Shown here piece by piece: positions 1 to 9,602 of a DNA stretch of 64,000 nucleotides. Each line of letters begins with the position of its first letter. The stretch's first letter is position 1. Under the pieces are notes generated by a model. The model ran no database searches, was not told where the DNA came from, and saw nothing but the letters and a program-made list of their open reading frames with translations. The DNA comes from Mycoplana dimorpha. Lineage in GTDB: Bacteria > Pseudomonadota > Alphaproteobacteria > Rhizobiales > Rhizobiaceae. The position numbers and the translations under genes were made by a program. The DNA lies in the NCBI RefSeq assembly GCF_003046475.1, contig NZ_PZZZ01000003.1:62001-126000 (forward strand). The letters are read 5' to 3'.

Positions 1-340
1 TACCGGCAAGCCGCCTGATCGTCTCGGGTGGCAGATCGCGGATTTCGACGGCCAGGCGATTGGCGAAGGCGGTGTATTCCGGCGGCAGCCCGGCGGTATC
101 GACGATGATGCGCGGATCGGAAATGCCTGCAATCCGGAACAACTCCTCAGCCTCGTCCCAGATAACGTTGAAATAGCCGGCGACGCGCTGCAGGAAGTCG
201 AAGCTTGGCGTACCGCGCCGGCCATGCTCCAGCGCCGAAAGATAGGCCGGAGAGACGTTCAACGCCGCTGCCATTTCCTTCTGGGACACGCCCTTCCTTG
301 CCCGCAGGTGGCGCACCGCGACGCCGAACGGTGTCGTCAT
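1..340 (-). CDS. XRE-family helix-turn-helix transcriptional regulator (3' end outside window)
   Basis: About 113 N-terminal residues are visible; the gene runs off the left edge. Residues about 6-65 read as a Cro/CI-type HTH, with the recognition region carrying VSQKEMAAALNVSPAYLSALE. The ATG at 340 overlaps the stop of the upstream Smr gene as ATGA, so translation is probably coupled in one leftward operon with mltA and the Smr gene. After the HTH comes a segment (WDEAEELFRIAGISDPRIIVDTAG is the region, residues about 66-90) that looks like a second small domain. Targets are unknown. The family assignment is firm; the role is not inferable. Confidence 0.85.
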   Translation of the reverse strand, partial: MTTPFGVAVRHLRARKGVSQKEMAAALNVSPAYLSALEHGRRGTPSFDFLQRVAGYFNVIWDEAEELFRIAGISDPRIIVDTAGLPPEYTAFANRLAVEIRDLPPETIRRLAG

Positions 341-906
341 CGCTCGGCCCCTTTCACGCGGGCGAGGCGGACATAGAGCGCGCCCTCGCCGCCGTGATTG
401 CGGGCCGCGGTTTCATAGGAGGAAATCAGCGGCCGGAACTCCGGCAGCGAGAACCAGAGCGGAACCGCCCGTTTCAAAGCGCCGTCGCTGCCGAACGACG
501 TGCCCTTGCCGGTGATGACCAGGACATGCCGAAGTCCGCGGGCATGGGCATTCAGGATAAAGTCGAGCAGAAACCCGTGCGCTTCGCTCTGGACCATCCC
601 GTGAAGATCGATCCGAGCCTCGAGCGCCAGCCGCCCCTTGGCGATCTTGCGCTTGACCGGCCGCTCCAGCGGATTATGCCGCCCATCGCGGGATGGGGCG
701 CCGGCGGTTAGCCGGATTCCTGCATCGCTCGCCGGCTGTCGACCCGATGCGGGTGCGGTTGGCGCCGCTGCCGGCTTCTCGTCCGGCATGGTCAGCGCCT
801 CGGCCGCCTCGAGGTCCTCGAGCCGGCCCGGCAGAGCCCGTGCGCTCCTGGCAACCTTGCCCCAGAGAATGCGATCCTCGACGCTGAGCGGCTTATGCTT
901 TGCCAT
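337..906 (-). CDS. Smr/MutS2-type domain protein
   Basis: A 189-residue protein with a C-terminal Smr domain. The diagnostic IDLHG is at about residue 99 and VITGKG follows about 35 residues later. The N-terminal half is low-complexity, rich in Ala, Pro and Glu, and probably a linker. Smr domains bind or cut nucleic acid (nicking endonuclease or RNA cleavage activity is known in the family), but stand-alone proteobacterial members have no settled role. I chose the ATG at 906 because it overlaps the end of mltA by 14 bases and gives the family's MAKHK-like start; a longer upstream frame lies wholly inside mltA and is unlikely to be translated. Confidence 0.88.
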   Translation of the reverse strand: MAKHKPLSVEDRILWGKVARSARALPGRLEDLEAAEALTMPDEKPAAAPTAPASGRQPASDAGIRLTAGAPSRDGRHNPLERPVKRKIAKGRLALEARIDLHGMVQSEAHGFLLDFILNAHARGLRHVLVITGKGTSFGSDGALKRAVPLWFSLPEFRPLISSYETAARNHGGEGALYVRLARVKGAER

Positions 907-2008
907 GGCCAAGTCTCTGTGCGGCCGTCTTCGGCACGAAGACATAGAAATCAGCGGGGTTGCGGACGTTTCCGGCAAGATCGCCGGCCGCATCGCCGGA
1001 GCCGGTAAAGATATCGCCACGCGCCGGTCCGACGATCGCAGAACCGGTGTCGAGCGCCAGCATGGTCCGGGCGAAGGGTCTTCCGCCGTCAAGATGGGTC
1101 AGGCTCTCGCTGCGGATAAAGAACGGCGTGCCAAAGGTATGGATCAGACGGTCGACGGCCAGCGACCGTCCCGCCACGATCGGCACCTTGGCGGCCGCCA
1201 CCGGTCCGAGTCGATGATCCTCCACCGGTGCATCGCGGAAGAAAATATAGGATCGATTATGCCAGAGCACCTCGTCGACTCGGTCCGGGTGGCGGGCGAG
1301 CCAGTAGCGGATCGAGGCCATGGAGACCGTGGCCGCATCAATCTCCCCGCGGTCGATCAGGAGCCTGCCGATCGGCGAGAAGCGGTGCCCGGTCTTGGCC
1401 GCGTAGGTAATGCGCCGCACCGTGCCGTCCGGATAGAGCAATCGGGCGGCACCCTGGATGTGAATGAAAAACACATCCACCTTGGAGCGCGCGTAGGCGA
1501 TTTCAAGCCCCTGCCCGGCGAGCAGACCACGGTCGATCGCAGCACGGTCGGGATACTCCTCGATCCCGCTTTCCCGTTGTCGCCCGAACGCTAGATAGGG
1601 ATCAAAGCCTTCCGGCCTGTTGGTGTCGTCGATGTCGACGAGATCTTGGGGCCGGCGATGGAAGGGAAAGCGAAACGCGTTGTCCGGCGTCGCCCGAACC
1701 TCGACCTCCGGCTCGTAATAGGCCGTGACGATGCCTTGCCCGCCGTCGGCCGCCGCAATCAGAAAGGGCTGGAACCTGGCCTCGAAGAAGGCCCGCGCCG
1801 CGGCTGTGTCCGACGGCGCGAAAGAACCCGCCGCCGCAAGTTCCGGCAGCAGGTCTTGGGCGGTGATGCCGAGCGATCCGGTGCGGTAGGGCTTGGTGCC
1901 GAGGATATGGTCGCGGCAACGCCGCATCGGCTCCAGCAGTGGCGTCGGGTCGTCTTCCGTCCATCCGGGCAGATCCGAGAAAGCGACCGGGGTCAGGCGG
2001 AAGTCCAT
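893..2008 (-). CDS. mltA: Membrane-bound lytic murein transglycosylase A
   Basis: A 371-residue MltA family protein. It cleaves the beta-1,4 link of peptidoglycan to leave 1,6-anhydro-muropeptides in the periplasm. The MltA domain (YYEPEVEV at about residue 105, then FFIHIQGAARL) is followed by the C-terminal 3D domain, whose Asp-rich signature appears in ALDTGSAI and GDIFTGSG around residues 315-340. No clear lipobox or signal peptide is seen at this start, so export is unexplained from the visible N-terminus. It lies 11 bases after the Tim44-like gene and overlaps the Smr gene, an order common in Hyphomicrobiales. Confidence 0.93.
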   Translation of the reverse strand: MDFRLTPVAFSDLPGWTEDDPTPLLEPMRRCRDHILGTKPYRTGSLGITAQDLLPELAAAGSFAPSDTAAARAFFEARFQPFLIAAADGGQGIVTAYYEPEVEVRATPDNAFRFPFHRRPQDLVDIDDTNRPEGFDPYLAFGRQRESGIEEYPDRAAIDRGLLAGQGLEIAYARSKVDVFFIHIQGAARLLYPDGTVRRITYAAKTGHRFSPIGRLLIDRGEIDAATVSMASIRYWLARHPDRVDEVLWHNRSYIFFRDAPVEDHRLGPVAAAKVPIVAGRSLAVDRLIHTFGTPFFIRSESLTHLDGGRPFARTMLALDTGSAIVGPARGDIFTGSGDAAGDLAGNVRNPADFYVFVPKTAAQRLGHGKA

Positions 2009-2019
2009 GGTTGTTCCGA

Positions 2020-2724
2020 TCAGCCTTCCGATTCGGTGGCGATCAGCTTCCAGTTGGGATCGCGTGAGCGGATATCGCGTGCGAACGTCCAGACGTCGTT
2101 GACTTCCGCGACCGATTCCGCGTCGCCATCGATCAGGCTGCCGGCCTTGTCGTAGGTGGCGGAGATCAGCTGGCTGACGATGCGAATGGTGATGTTGACC
2201 TCATGGTCCTTAACCTCGGCCGAGAGGATGTCTGCCTTCTCGATCCCGACGAAGTTCGACTTGACGACCTCGCCCTTGCTTTCGCGCTCCGAAATGGCCG
2301 CATCGAAGCCTTCATAGACGTCGCGGGACAAAAGGTTCTTCAGGGTCTTGCGGTCACCGTCGGCAAAGGCGACGACGACCATCTCGTAGGCGAGCTTGGC
2401 ACCGTTGATGAACTCCTTCGGGTTGAAGGAAGGATCGGCATCGACGACGCGGCGGAGCGACTGGTTGAGCGGGTTGCCGGCGGTAACGAGCGCATCGACC
2501 TCGGCATACGCGCCTTCCTCCGCCTCCGCGCCGTCGCGGCGCGGCAGGGTGACGACCTTGCTGCCATCGGGCTTCGGAAGCGTTTCGGCAGACTCACGGC
2601 GCGAGTATGGATCGAAGGGCGGCTTCTCATTCCCCGTGCGCCGGCCAAGAACGTTGCGGAGCTGCAGAAAGATCACCACCGCCGCCACAAGGAAGAAAAC
2701 CGTTATAAAGTCGAATGAGCCCAT
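2020..2724 (-). CDS. timA: Tim44/TimA-family putative adaptor protein
   Basis: A 234-residue protein with one N-terminal membrane segment (residues about 5-23), a charged linker, and a Tim44-like domain over residues about 85-230. In mitochondria this domain tethers the import motor to the inner membrane; in alphaproteobacteria the homologue sits in the inner membrane and its partners are poorly known. It begins the leftward run to mltA, smr and the XRE gene, and is divergent from fxsA across 188 bases. The family call is firm; the function in bacteria is inference. Confidence 0.9.
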   Translation of the reverse strand: MGSFDFITVFFLVAAVVIFLQLRNVLGRRTGNEKPPFDPYSRRESAETLPKPDGSKVVTLPRRDGAEAEEGAYAEVDALVTAGNPLNQSLRRVVDADPSFNPKEFINGAKLAYEMVVVAFADGDRKTLKNLLSRDVYEGFDAAISERESKGEVVKSNFVGIEKADILSAEVKDHEVNITIRIVSQLISATYDKAGSLIDGDAESVAEVNDVWTFARDIRSRDPNWKLIATESEG

Positions 2725-2912
2725 ATCGATCCGGAACCACCGTTCACCTTTTCATCTTGATCCCCATATAAGCCGCAAACGTCCATTCTTCAAAGGTCCG
2801 CGGCAGCGTTTGTGCGATTGGGCGCGTTCTCCTTGACCCTGCAGCGGAAAGCAGGACAAGGAGTTGTACTTTTACAGCGCCGCAACGCGCCAAACACGGC
2901 CACCCAGTCCCA

Positions 2913-3371
2913 ATGATGAAATCGATCGTCGCCCTTTTCGCTCTTTCGCTTCCGCTCCTGGAAATCGCCGGGTTCGTCGTGGTGGGACGGCTCATCGGCC
3001 TCGGGCCTACGCTGCTGCTCGTCATCATATCGGCGGTGGTGGGGATGGCGATCCTGCGGAGACAGGGCTTTCAGGCCCTTGCCGGGCTGCGGCGAAGGTC
3101 GTTTTCACGGGAACTGCCTGCCGAGCGCTTTCTCGATACCGCGATGGTACTCCTTGCCGGCCTGCTGCTGATCGTGCCCGGTTTCGTAACCGACGTGCTC
3201 GCCCTGGTCCTGCTGCTGCCGTTCGTCCGTCGGATGCTGGCAGCCCGGCTGGCCAGCCGCTTCGTCGTCGTTGACCTCGATGCCGCCGCGAGACCGGATT
3301 ATCCGCCTCCTTCGACGCCGCGGACCATCGATCTGGACGCCGACGATTTCAGTCGCGATAACCGTCGCTGA
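2913..3371 (+). CDS. fxsA: FxsA family cytoplasmic membrane protein
   Basis: A 152-residue small membrane protein with hydrophobic segments at about residues 4-22, 28-50 and 75-105, plus the FxsA pattern VPGFVTD near residue 91. E. coli FxsA overproduction suppresses F exclusion of phage T7; its normal role is not established. The C-terminal tail is hydrophilic. It stands alone between the divergent timA and the following secB, 97 bases upstream of secB. Confidence 0.9.
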   Translation: MMKSIVALFALSLPLLEIAGFVVVGRLIGLGPTLLLVIISAVVGMAILRRQGFQALAGLRRRSFSRELPAERFLDTAMVLLAGLLLIVPGFVTDVLALVLLLPFVRRMLAARLASRFVVVDLDAAARPDYPPPSTPRTIDLDADDFSRDNRR

Positions 3372-3468
3372 GGCGCGAAGGGGCTGGCCGCCGGAGTGCC
3401 GCAGGGTTGTAAGCCCATTGTCGAAGTGCTAGACCGCTGCCCACCTTTTTACGTCCCGAGGAAAGATC

Positions 3469-3957
3469 ATGGCAACCGACAACCAATCCGCCAACAGCGC
3501 GGCCAGCCCGTCCATCAACATCCTGGCCCAGTATGTGAAGGATCTTTCCTTTGAGAACCCCGGCGCCCCGCGCTCGCTGCAGGCGCGTGACAAGGCCCCG
3601 TCGATCAACATCAATGTCAACGTCAACGCCAACCCGCTGTCGGAAACCGAGTTCGACGTTATTTTGTCGCTGAATGCCGAAGCCAAGGACGACACCAAGG
3701 TCCTGTTCAACGCCGAACTGGCTTACGGCGGGGTCTTCCGCATCTCGGGCTTCCCGCAGGAGCACATGCTGCCGGTGCTGTTCATCGAATGCCCGCGGCT
3801 GCTGTTTCCCTTCGCCCGCCAGATCATCGCCGATGCGACCCGCAACGGCGGCTTCCCGCCGCTGATGATCGACCCGATCGATTTCGCCCACATGTTCCAG
3901 CAGCGGATGGCCGAGGAGCAGTTGAAGGCGAAGGTTGCCACGACCACGCCGAACTGA
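3469..3957 (+). CDS. secB: Protein-export chaperone SecB
   Basis: A 162-residue acidic cytoplasmic chaperone that keeps preproteins unfolded and hands them to SecA. Family signatures seen are [10 protein letters not shown] at about residue 24 and [10 protein letters not shown] at about residue 109. Length and a Gln/Lys-rich C-terminal tail fit alphaproteobacterial SecB. A strong intrinsic terminator follows 30 bases after the stop, so it is probably monocistronic. Confidence 0.97.
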   Translation: MATDNQSANSAASPSINILAQYVKDLSFENPGAPRSLQARDKAPSININVNVNANPLSETEFDVILSLNAEAKDDTKVLFNAELAYGGVFRISGFPQEHMLPVLFIECPRLLFPFARQIIADATRNGGFPPLMIDPIDFAHMFQQRMAEEQLKAKVATTTPN

Positions 3958-3986
3958 TCGGTCTGATCCGTCATCCTGGATCGCCT

Positions 3987-4015
3987 ACGCCCGGCTCCGC
4001 CGGGCGTTTGCATTT
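3987..4015 (+). terminator. Intrinsic terminator after secB
   Basis: A perfect 9-bp stem, ACGCCCGGC / GCCGGGCGT (3987-3995 and 3999-4007), with a TCC loop, is followed by TTTGCATTT. It lies between the convergent ends of secB and dnaQ. Confidence 0.85.
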
Positions 4016-4740
4016 CAGGACGATGCTTCTGCTTCCTGCTGCCGGTATTCGAGCCAGATCGCCTTGGCGCCGATCTTCTCGACCATGGCCGCATGCGCCG
4101 CGAGTTCTGCGGGACTGATCCGGTCCGGCAGCGGTCTTGGGCGACGACCGATCGGCAGCACGATCTCCTCGCCATCGGCCGCTTCAAGCGCATCACGCCG
4201 CTCGGCAATGCCCAGCCCCAGCGCGGCCTGCCGCCCGCCGATCATCTCGATATAGACTTCGGCGAGCAGTTCGGAGTCGAGCAGGGCGCCGTGCTTGGTG
4301 CGATGCGAGTTGTCGATGCCATAGCGGCGGCAGAGCGCATCGAGCGAGTTCGGGCCCATCGGGTGCTTGCGGCGCGCCAGCGCCAGCGTATCCGTAACCC
4401 GCTCGGCCGGAACCGGCGGGATGCCGAGGCGCTCGAACTCCGCGTTGATGAAGCCCATGTCGAAGGTGGCGTTATGCGCGACCCACCGGGCGTCGCCGAA
4501 AAAGACCTGCAATTCCTCAACGATCTCGGCAAAGACCGGCTTGTCCTTCAGGAACTCGTCGGAAATGCCGTGCACCGCAAGGGCGTCCGGATGTACCTTG
4601 CGGTCACCTGGATTGATGTAGACGTGGAAGGTCCGGCCGGTCGGAAAGTGGTTCTCGAGCTCGATGCCGCCGATCTCGATGATCCGGTCGAGCCGGTTGT
4701 CGAGACCGGTCGTTTCCGTGTCGAAGATGATCTCACGCAT
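4015..4740 (-). CDS. dnaQ: DNA polymerase III epsilon subunit (3'-5' proofreading exonuclease)
   Basis: A 241-residue DEDDh exonuclease that proofreads for the replicative polymerase. Exo I is FDTETTGLD at the N-terminus, Exo II lies in HNATFDMGF around residue 80, and Exo III in HGALLDSELLAEVY around residue 145. The ATG at 4740 overlaps coaE's stop by 8 bases. The end of the protein carries a tail that in the family contacts DnaE. It is the last gene of the leftward origin-proximal run. Confidence 0.95.
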   Translation of the reverse strand: MREIIFDTETTGLDNRLDRIIEIGGIELENHFPTGRTFHVYINPGDRKVHPDALAVHGISDEFLKDKPVFAEIVEELQVFFGDARWVAHNATFDMGFINAEFERLGIPPVPAERVTDTLALARRKHPMGPNSLDALCRRYGIDNSHRTKHGALLDSELLAEVYIEMIGGRQAALGLGIAERRDALEAADGEEIVLPIGRRPRPLPDRISPAELAAHAAMVEKIGAKAIWLEYRQQEAEASS

Positions 4741-5332
4741 CGCCGCTGATTTCCTTGTTAAGGGCCTCGACGATCTGTGCCACCTGTTCGCGCGCTTCTT
4801 CAAGCCCACCGTCGGTGTTGACCACAAAATCCGCTCTGGCGCGCTTCTCTGCATCGGGGAGCTGTCGCGACAGCAGCATCGTGAACTTCTCGTCGGTCAT
4901 GCCCGGTCTTGCCAGCACGCGCTGACGCTGGGTTTCCGGCGCGCAGCTGACAACGACGATCTTGTCGACCCGTTTTTCCCCTCCGGTCTCGAACAGCAAG
5001 GGAATGTCGAGGACAACGTAGGGTGCCCCGGCGGCTCGTTGCGCATCGAGGAAAGCGACCTCCCTGCCCCGGACCAGCGGATGAATGATGGCCTCGAGCC
5101 GCGCAAAGCCCTCAGGCCGCGCCGAGAGTTCCGCCGCGAGCGCCTTGCGGTCGACGACACAGTCGATGACAACACCCGGAAATGCCTGCCCGACCGGTTC
5201 GACGGCTTCGGCGCGATAGAGGTCATGGACAGTAGCATCGGCATCGTGCACCGGAACGCCCAACTCGCGGAACATCGCCGCCGTGGTCGACTTGCCGGTC
5301 CCGATCGATCCGGTCAGTCCGACGACGATCAT
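4733..5332 (-). CDS. coaE: Dephospho-CoA kinase
   Basis: A 199-residue P-loop kinase that phosphorylates the 3'-hydroxyl of dephospho-CoA, the last step of coenzyme A synthesis. The Walker A motif GSIGTGKST is at residues 8-16, and DIPLLFETG near residue 110 is typical of CoaE. The ATG at 5332 overlaps the aroE stop as ATGA. Its neighbours aroE and dnaQ match the standard alphaproteobacterial order. Confidence 0.95.
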   Translation of the reverse strand: MIVVGLTGSIGTGKSTTAAMFRELGVPVHDADATVHDLYRAEAVEPVGQAFPGVVIDCVVDRKALAAELSARPEGFARLEAIIHPLVRGREVAFLDAQRAAGAPYVVLDIPLLFETGGEKRVDKIVVVSCAPETQRQRVLARPGMTDEKFTMLLSRQLPDAEKRARADFVVNTDGGLEEAREQVAQIVEALNKEISGDA

Positions 5333-6189
5333 GCGTGGTGCTCCATGTCGTCGATGATGCGCTGACGGAGGGCCGCATCGACCTGCGGCCGCCGGCCAAA
5401 CCATTTTTCGAAACCCGGCACCGCCTGGTGCAGCAGCATGCCGAGCCCGTCGACGGTCGCAAAACCCTGTTGCTCGGCCTGCTGAAGGAAGGGCGTCTTC
5501 AGCGGCACATAGACGATGTCGGTGACGATCGCGCCGCTTGCCAATCCACTGAAGTCCAGTTCCGGCGCCGCCTCGCCGGCCATGCCGAGCGACGTCGTGT
5601 TGACGAAAAGCCCGGCACCCTGCATCACCTCGGCAAGTGCGTCCATGCCGTGGGCGTGGATCCTCGCACCGAACCGGTCCGCCAGTTCGCGGGCGCGGGC
5701 GACGGTGCGGTTCACGACGTGGATCTCGGCAAGGCCGCGATCGCCGAGCGCCTGCAGCACCGCGCGGCTCGCTCCGCCGGCGCCGAGCACGACGGCGCGG
5801 TCGGCCCGCTCCCAGCCCGGCGCATGCTCGTCGAGGTTGGCGACAAAGCCGCGGCCGTCGGTGTTGGTGGCGTGGATCAGACCGTCCTCGACCCAGAGCG
5901 TGTTGGACGCACCGAGTTCCTCGCTAAGCGCATCGGGCCGGTCCGCCAGCCTAAAGGCTGCTTCCTTGTGCGGAATCGTCACGTTGCCGCCGACGAACTT
6001 GGGGTGCTTGTCCCTGAGTGCGGCGATGAACGCAGGAAACGCCTGCGGCGCCACGTCCTGGCGCGTGTAGCTGCCGGCAATGCCAAGCTGGTCTAGCCAG
6101 TAGCCGTGGATCAGCGGCGAGCGCGAATGCCGGATCGGGTGACCGACGACAAACGCATGGTTAACAAATGTTTCACGTGAATCATGCAT
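5329..6189 (-). CDS. aroE: Shikimate dehydrogenase
   Basis: A 286-residue NADP-dependent enzyme that reduces 3-dehydroshikimate in aromatic amino acid synthesis. The substrate site is [11 protein letters not shown] near residue 19, the catalytic Lys/Asp region is [11 protein letters not shown] at about residue 67, and the nucleotide-binding loop is GAGGASRAV at about residue 136. The first codons (MHDSRETF) are written by a parS site on the DNA. The Ser-Arg-Glu-Thr at the start is therefore explained by chromosome segregation rather than catalysis. The start overlaps the maf stop. Confidence 0.95.
   Translation of the reverse strand: MHDSRETFVNHAFVVGHPIRHSRSPLIHGYWLDQLGIAGSYTRQDVAPQAFPAFIAALRDKHPKFVGGNVTIPHKEAAFRLADRPDALSEELGASNTLWVEDGLIHATNTDGRGFVANLDEHAPGWERADRAVVLGAGGASRAVLQALGDRGLAEIHVVNRTVARARELADRFGARIHAHGMDALAEVMQGAGLFVNTTSLGMAGEAAPELDFSGLASGAIVTDIVYVPLKTPFLQQAEQQGFATVDGLGMLLHQAVPGFEKWFGRRPQVDAALRQRIIDDMEHHA
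6169..6184. promoter_or_regulatory. parS site 1 (in aroE 5' end)
   Basis: The 16-mer TGTTTCACGTGAATCA differs at one base from the ideal palindrome TGTTTCACGTGAAACA bound by ParB. It overlaps the first codons of aroE and lies about 1.5 kb left of the origin gap. Confidence 0.88.
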
Positions 6190-6778
6190 CGATCGTACCC
6201 ATGGCGCGCAGTTGGCCGAGAAGGGGGAGCATCGGCAGGCCGATGATGGTGAAGTAGTCGCCCTCAATCCTCTCGAACAACTGGATCCCCTCACCTTCGA
6301 GCTGATAGGCGCCGACGCTGCCGAGGGCCCGCTCGCCGACCCGGGCCAAGTGGCGATCGATGAAGGCGTCCGACAACGACCGCATCGTCAACAGCGCCGT
6401 TGAGACGTGGCGCCATCTGGTTTCGCCGCCATGGCAGATCGCGACCGCGCTGTTGAGCGCATGCGTACGTCCCGACAGGGCGCGCAGGTGCTCGCGCGCG
6501 TCGGCCATGTCGCGCGGCTTGTGGAAAATCCGATCGTCGAGGGAAAGCGTCTGATCGGATCCTATCACAAGGTGTTCGGGATACCGGGCGGCCACCTCCT
6601 GTGCCTTTGCTTCGGCCAGGTGCAGCGCGATCTCCGATGGCGAGGCGGCGTCGTCGAGTTCCTGCTCGATTGCGCGCTCGTCGATGGCGGCGGCGATCGC
6701 CTCGAAGACCAATCCCGCATTCTTCATCAGCATGCGGCGAAACGGACTTTGCGAGGCAAGAATCAGCGGTCGGGTCAT
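6182..6778 (-). CDS. maf: Maf family nucleoside triphosphate pyrophosphatase
   Basis: A 198-residue Maf/YceF-type protein. These enzymes hydrolyse non-canonical or modified nucleoside triphosphates and are linked to septum control in some bacteria. It begins with the [11 protein letters not shown] signature (phosphate-binding Ser/Arg) and carries VIGSDQTL near residue 71. The three residues after the start fit the family. The stop overlaps the aroE start. Which nucleotide it prefers cannot be read from the sequence. Confidence 0.93.
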   Translation of the reverse strand: MTRPLILASQSPFRRMLMKNAGLVFEAIAAAIDERAIEQELDDAASPSEIALHLAEAKAQEVAARYPEHLVIGSDQTLSLDDRIFHKPRDMADAREHLRALSGRTHALNSAVAICHGGETRWRHVSTALLTMRSLSDAFIDRHLARVGERALGSVGAYQLEGEGIQLFERIEGDYFTIIGLPMLPLLGQLRAMGTIDA

Positions 6779-6806
6779 GGATGAATGCCTTCTTCGTCCA
6801 TCGGGC

Positions 6807-7628
6807 TTAGCGGAGCTTCGGTCTCAGGGCAACAATTGCCGCCGCCGTCTCCTCGATCGATCGCCGGGTTACGTCGATGATCGGCCAGTTGTGACGGGCG
6901 CAGACCGAACGGGCATATTTGAGCTCCTCGGCGATCTGCGCCCTGTCGGTGTAGTCCTCGCCGTGGAAATCCTTCGCCGACCCGAGAACCCGGTTTTCCC
7001 GGACTTGAGCGATCCGGTCGGTGGTGGCGATCAGGCCGACAACCAGCGGCCGCGACACCTGCGACAGGCGCTCCGGCAGAGGGACGCCGAGCACGATCGG
7101 GATGTTGGCGGTCTTTATGCCGCGATTGGCGAGATAGATACTGGTCGGCGTCTTCGAGGTACGGCTGATGCCGACCAGGATCACGTCGGCCTCTTCCAGG
7201 TCCGCCGGCAACTGTCCGTCGTCGTGGTCCATGGTGAAATTCAGCGCTTCGATGCGGGCGAAATATTCGGCGTCCATTACGTGCTGGGCACCGACCCGTC
7301 GCCGCGATGTCGCCCCCAGATAGGATTGAAAGACATCGATGATCGGCTCAAGCACCGAAACGCACGGCAGTCCCATCTCGCGGCAGCGCTGGTCGATGGC
7401 GGCGGAGAGTTCCCGGTCGACGATCGTGTAGAGCACGATGCCGGGAGCGGCATCGATCGCATCGAGAACCGGCGCGAGCTGCTTGCGGTTGCGCACGAGC
7501 GGATAGACGTGCTCGAGGGCCTGCGAGGCCTGGAACTGCGCGGCCGCAGCCCGTCCTGCGGCGATTAGCGTTTCGCCGGTCGAATCGGAGATCAGATGCA
7601 GATGGAAGTAGTTTTTGTGGTTCTCCAC
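6807..7628 (-). CDS. Pyruvate, phosphate dikinase/PEP synthase regulatory protein (DUF299 kinase-pyrophosphorylase)
   Basis: A 273-residue bifunctional Ser/Thr kinase and phosphotransferase that switches pyruvate phosphate dikinase or PEP synthase off and on by phosphorylating it and removing the phosphate. The N-terminal [11 protein letters not shown] is typical, and the P-loop-like [11 protein letters not shown] is near residue 150. I chose the GTG at 7628 because a GGAGG sits 6 bases upstream and it gives the family start [11 protein letters not shown]; an in-frame upstream extension would run into the origin region. It is the gene left of oriC in many alphaproteobacteria. Confidence 0.92.
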   Translation of the reverse strand: MENHKNYFHLHLISDSTGETLIAAGRAAAAQFQASQALEHVYPLVRNRKQLAPVLDAIDAAPGIVLYTIVDRELSAAIDQRCREMGLPCVSVLEPIIDVFQSYLGATSRRRVGAQHVMDAEYFARIEALNFTMDHDDGQLPADLEEADVILVGISRTSKTPTSIYLANRGIKTANIPIVLGVPLPERLSQVSRPLVVGLIATTDRIAQVRENRVLGSAKDFHGEDYTDRAQIAEELKYARSVCARHNWPIIDVTRRSIEETAAAIVALRPKLR

Positions 7629-8031
7629 ATGATCCTCCGTGGGCTGTTGATAGAGCGGGACAAAACTGCCGGTCATCAGCCCGGGGGCGGCCGGCCGGGG
7701 AAAACCGCCAGTTTTTCCACAAATCGGATTTCGGCGGACGGCCTTTCGCCGGGGTTGTGGAAAAATGGAAGCGGGCGGCATAGTGTCACGCAGTTTCAGA
7801 ATCTGTCCACAGGCTGTTCAAAACGGGCCATGGCGCAACACACTGAATCGCAATCGTTTTCTTCGTTATTCACAAATTCGGCTGTTTCGGAGCGATCTTC
7901 TGCTCCAGCCTTTGCCGATTCCGGCGGCGGCGGACCAGGTGTGGACGGGATTTAATCCTTGATAGTCACCGACTCTAAGAAATAGAAACCTCTTCAATAT
8001 AGATTTCTTTGTTAGAGGGAGTACCGCACCG
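7629..8031. other. Chromosomal replication origin (oriC)
   Basis: This 403-base gap between the pyrophosphorylase gene and hemE is where the Caulobacter-type origin lies. It holds a consensus DnaA box, TTATTCACA at 7866-7874. A facing pair of one-mismatch boxes, TTTTCCACA, lies at 7713-7721 (+) and 7756-7764 (-). Weaker boxes lie at 7803-7811 and 7940-7948. CcrM sites (GANTC) are at 7799, 7845, 7917 and 7971. The segment 7971-8020 is about 32% GC and is the best candidate for the unwinding element. I saw no convincing paired TTAA CtrA sites. Confidence 0.85.
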
Positions 8032-9066
8032 GTGGCGAGCGGAACGCGAAAGATCGTCGATGTGCTGAACGGCAACACCGTCTTCCCGCCTCCGATCTGG
8101 CTGATGCGGCAGGCAGGACGATATCTGCCGGAATATCGTGAGACCCGGGCAAAAGCCGGCAGCTTTCTGGATCTGTGCTATTCGCCCGAACATGCGGTCG
8201 AGGTCACCCTGCAGCCGATCCGGCGTTACGGTTTCGACGCGGCGATCCTGTTCTCCGACATCCTGGTGATTCCCGATGCCCTGAAGCGGCAGGTTCGCTT
8301 CGATGAGGGGCATGGTCCTCGGATGCAGCCCTTGAGCGTTGACGAGATTCCATCGCTCTCACCCATGCCCGTGATGGAGCATCTGGAGCCGGTGATCGAG
8401 ACCGTTCGCCGTCTGCGCCGCGAACTGCCGTCCGAAACGGCGTTGCTCGGCTTCTGCGGTGCACCCTGGACGGTCGCCACCTACATGATTGCCGGGCATG
8501 GCACGCCGGACCAGGCGCCGACCCGGCTGTTCGCCTACCGGGAGCCGAAGGCATTTGCCGCCCTGCTCGACATCCTGGCCGAGAAATCCGCCGAGTATCT
8601 GGTCGCCCAGATCGATGCCGGTGCCGATGCCGTGCAGATCTTCGATTCCTGGGCGGGTGTGCTCGGTGAGCCCGAGTTCGCGGCCTATGCGGTCAAGCCG
8701 GTCCGCCGCATCATCGATCTCGTCCGGGCGCAGCGGCCGAATGCCAGGATCATCGCCTTTGCCAAGGGTGCTGGAATGCTGCTGAAGGATTACCGGCAGG
8801 GTACGGATGCCGATGCGATCGGACTCGACTGGACTGTTCCGCTGTCGTTTGCAGCCGATCTGCAGAAGGACGGGCCGGTGCAGGGCAACCTCGATCCCCA
8901 GCGCGTCGTCGCCGGCGGGGCAGCGCTCAGGGACGGCGTGGATGCGATCCTGCAGGCGCTTGGTAACGGCCCACTGATCTTCAACCTCGGCCATGGCATC
9001 ACCCCGCAAGCCGACCCCGCAAACGTCGCGGAACTGGTAAACCGGGTCAGGGGATCGTCGCGATGA
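8032..9066 (+). CDS. hemE: Uroporphyrinogen decarboxylase
   Basis: A 344-residue cytoplasmic enzyme that removes four carboxyl groups from uroporphyrinogen III to give coproporphyrinogen III in haem synthesis. The active-site signature [17 protein letters not shown] is at about residue 23, and [13 protein letters not shown] is near residue 141. The start is a GTG with AGAGGGA about 11 bases upstream. The gene is transcribed away from oriC and its stop overlaps hemJ as ATGA, so haem steps are coupled. Confidence 0.96.
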   Translation: MASGTRKIVDVLNGNTVFPPPIWLMRQAGRYLPEYRETRAKAGSFLDLCYSPEHAVEVTLQPIRRYGFDAAILFSDILVIPDALKRQVRFDEGHGPRMQPLSVDEIPSLSPMPVMEHLEPVIETVRRLRRELPSETALLGFCGAPWTVATYMIAGHGTPDQAPTRLFAYREPKAFAALLDILAEKSAEYLVAQIDAGADAVQIFDSWAGVLGEPEFAAYAVKPVRRIIDLVRAQRPNARIIAFAKGAGMLLKDYRQGTDADAIGLDWTVPLSFAADLQKDGPVQGNLDPQRVVAGGAALRDGVDAILQALGNGPLIFNLGHGITPQADPANVAELVNRVRGSSR

Positions 9067-9602
9067 GCACCCGCCAGACGGAAGGCGCTGTCGGCCGTCG
9101 CGCCGCGCTGCGCGCCGTCACAGTGCTCGGCTTGTTCGCTCTGATAGCCGCGGCGCTGGTCGCCTTTCCTCCGGAGAGCCTCTATCTCTGGGTCAAGGCG
9201 CTCCACATCGTCGCCGTGATCTCCTGGATGGCCGGGCTGCTCTACCTGCCGCGGCTGTTCATCTATCACACGGACGCCCCCCCCGGATCGCAGATGGATC
9301 AAACTTTCAAGACGATGGAGGGGCGCCTCTACCGCGTGATCATGAATCCGGCGATGATGCTGAGCTGGGCGCTCGGGCTCTATCTCGCCTGGTCGGTCTA
9401 TGGTTTTTCCGGTGGCTGGCTGCACGCAAAGCTCGCTCTCGTGCTGCTTCTGACGGCGGTGCATAGCTTCTTTGGCCGTGCGGTCGCCGCCTTCCAGCGC
9501 GACGACAACCGCATCAGCGCGCGGCGCTGGCGCGCCCTCAATGAACTGCCCGCCCTGCTGATGGTGGCGATCGTCGTGCTTGTCGTGGTGAAGCCATTCT
9601 AG
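9063..9602 (+). CDS. hemJ: Protoporphyrinogen IX oxidase HemJ
   Basis: A 179-residue membrane protein with about four hydrophobic segments, replacing HemG or HemY in most alphaproteobacteria. It oxidises protoporphyrinogen IX to protoporphyrin IX. The conserved His in [19 protein letters not shown] (about residue 48) and the [12 protein letters not shown] region match the family. It overlaps hemE by four bases, which supports a shared role in haem synthesis. Confidence 0.93.
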   Translation: MSTRQTEGAVGRRAALRAVTVLGLFALIAAALVAFPPESLYLWVKALHIVAVISWMAGLLYLPRLFIYHTDAPPGSQMDQTFKTMEGRLYRVIMNPAMMLSWALGLYLAWSVYGFSGGWLHAKLALVLLLTAVHSFFGRAVAAFQRDDNRISARRWRALNELPALLMVAIVVLVVVKPF

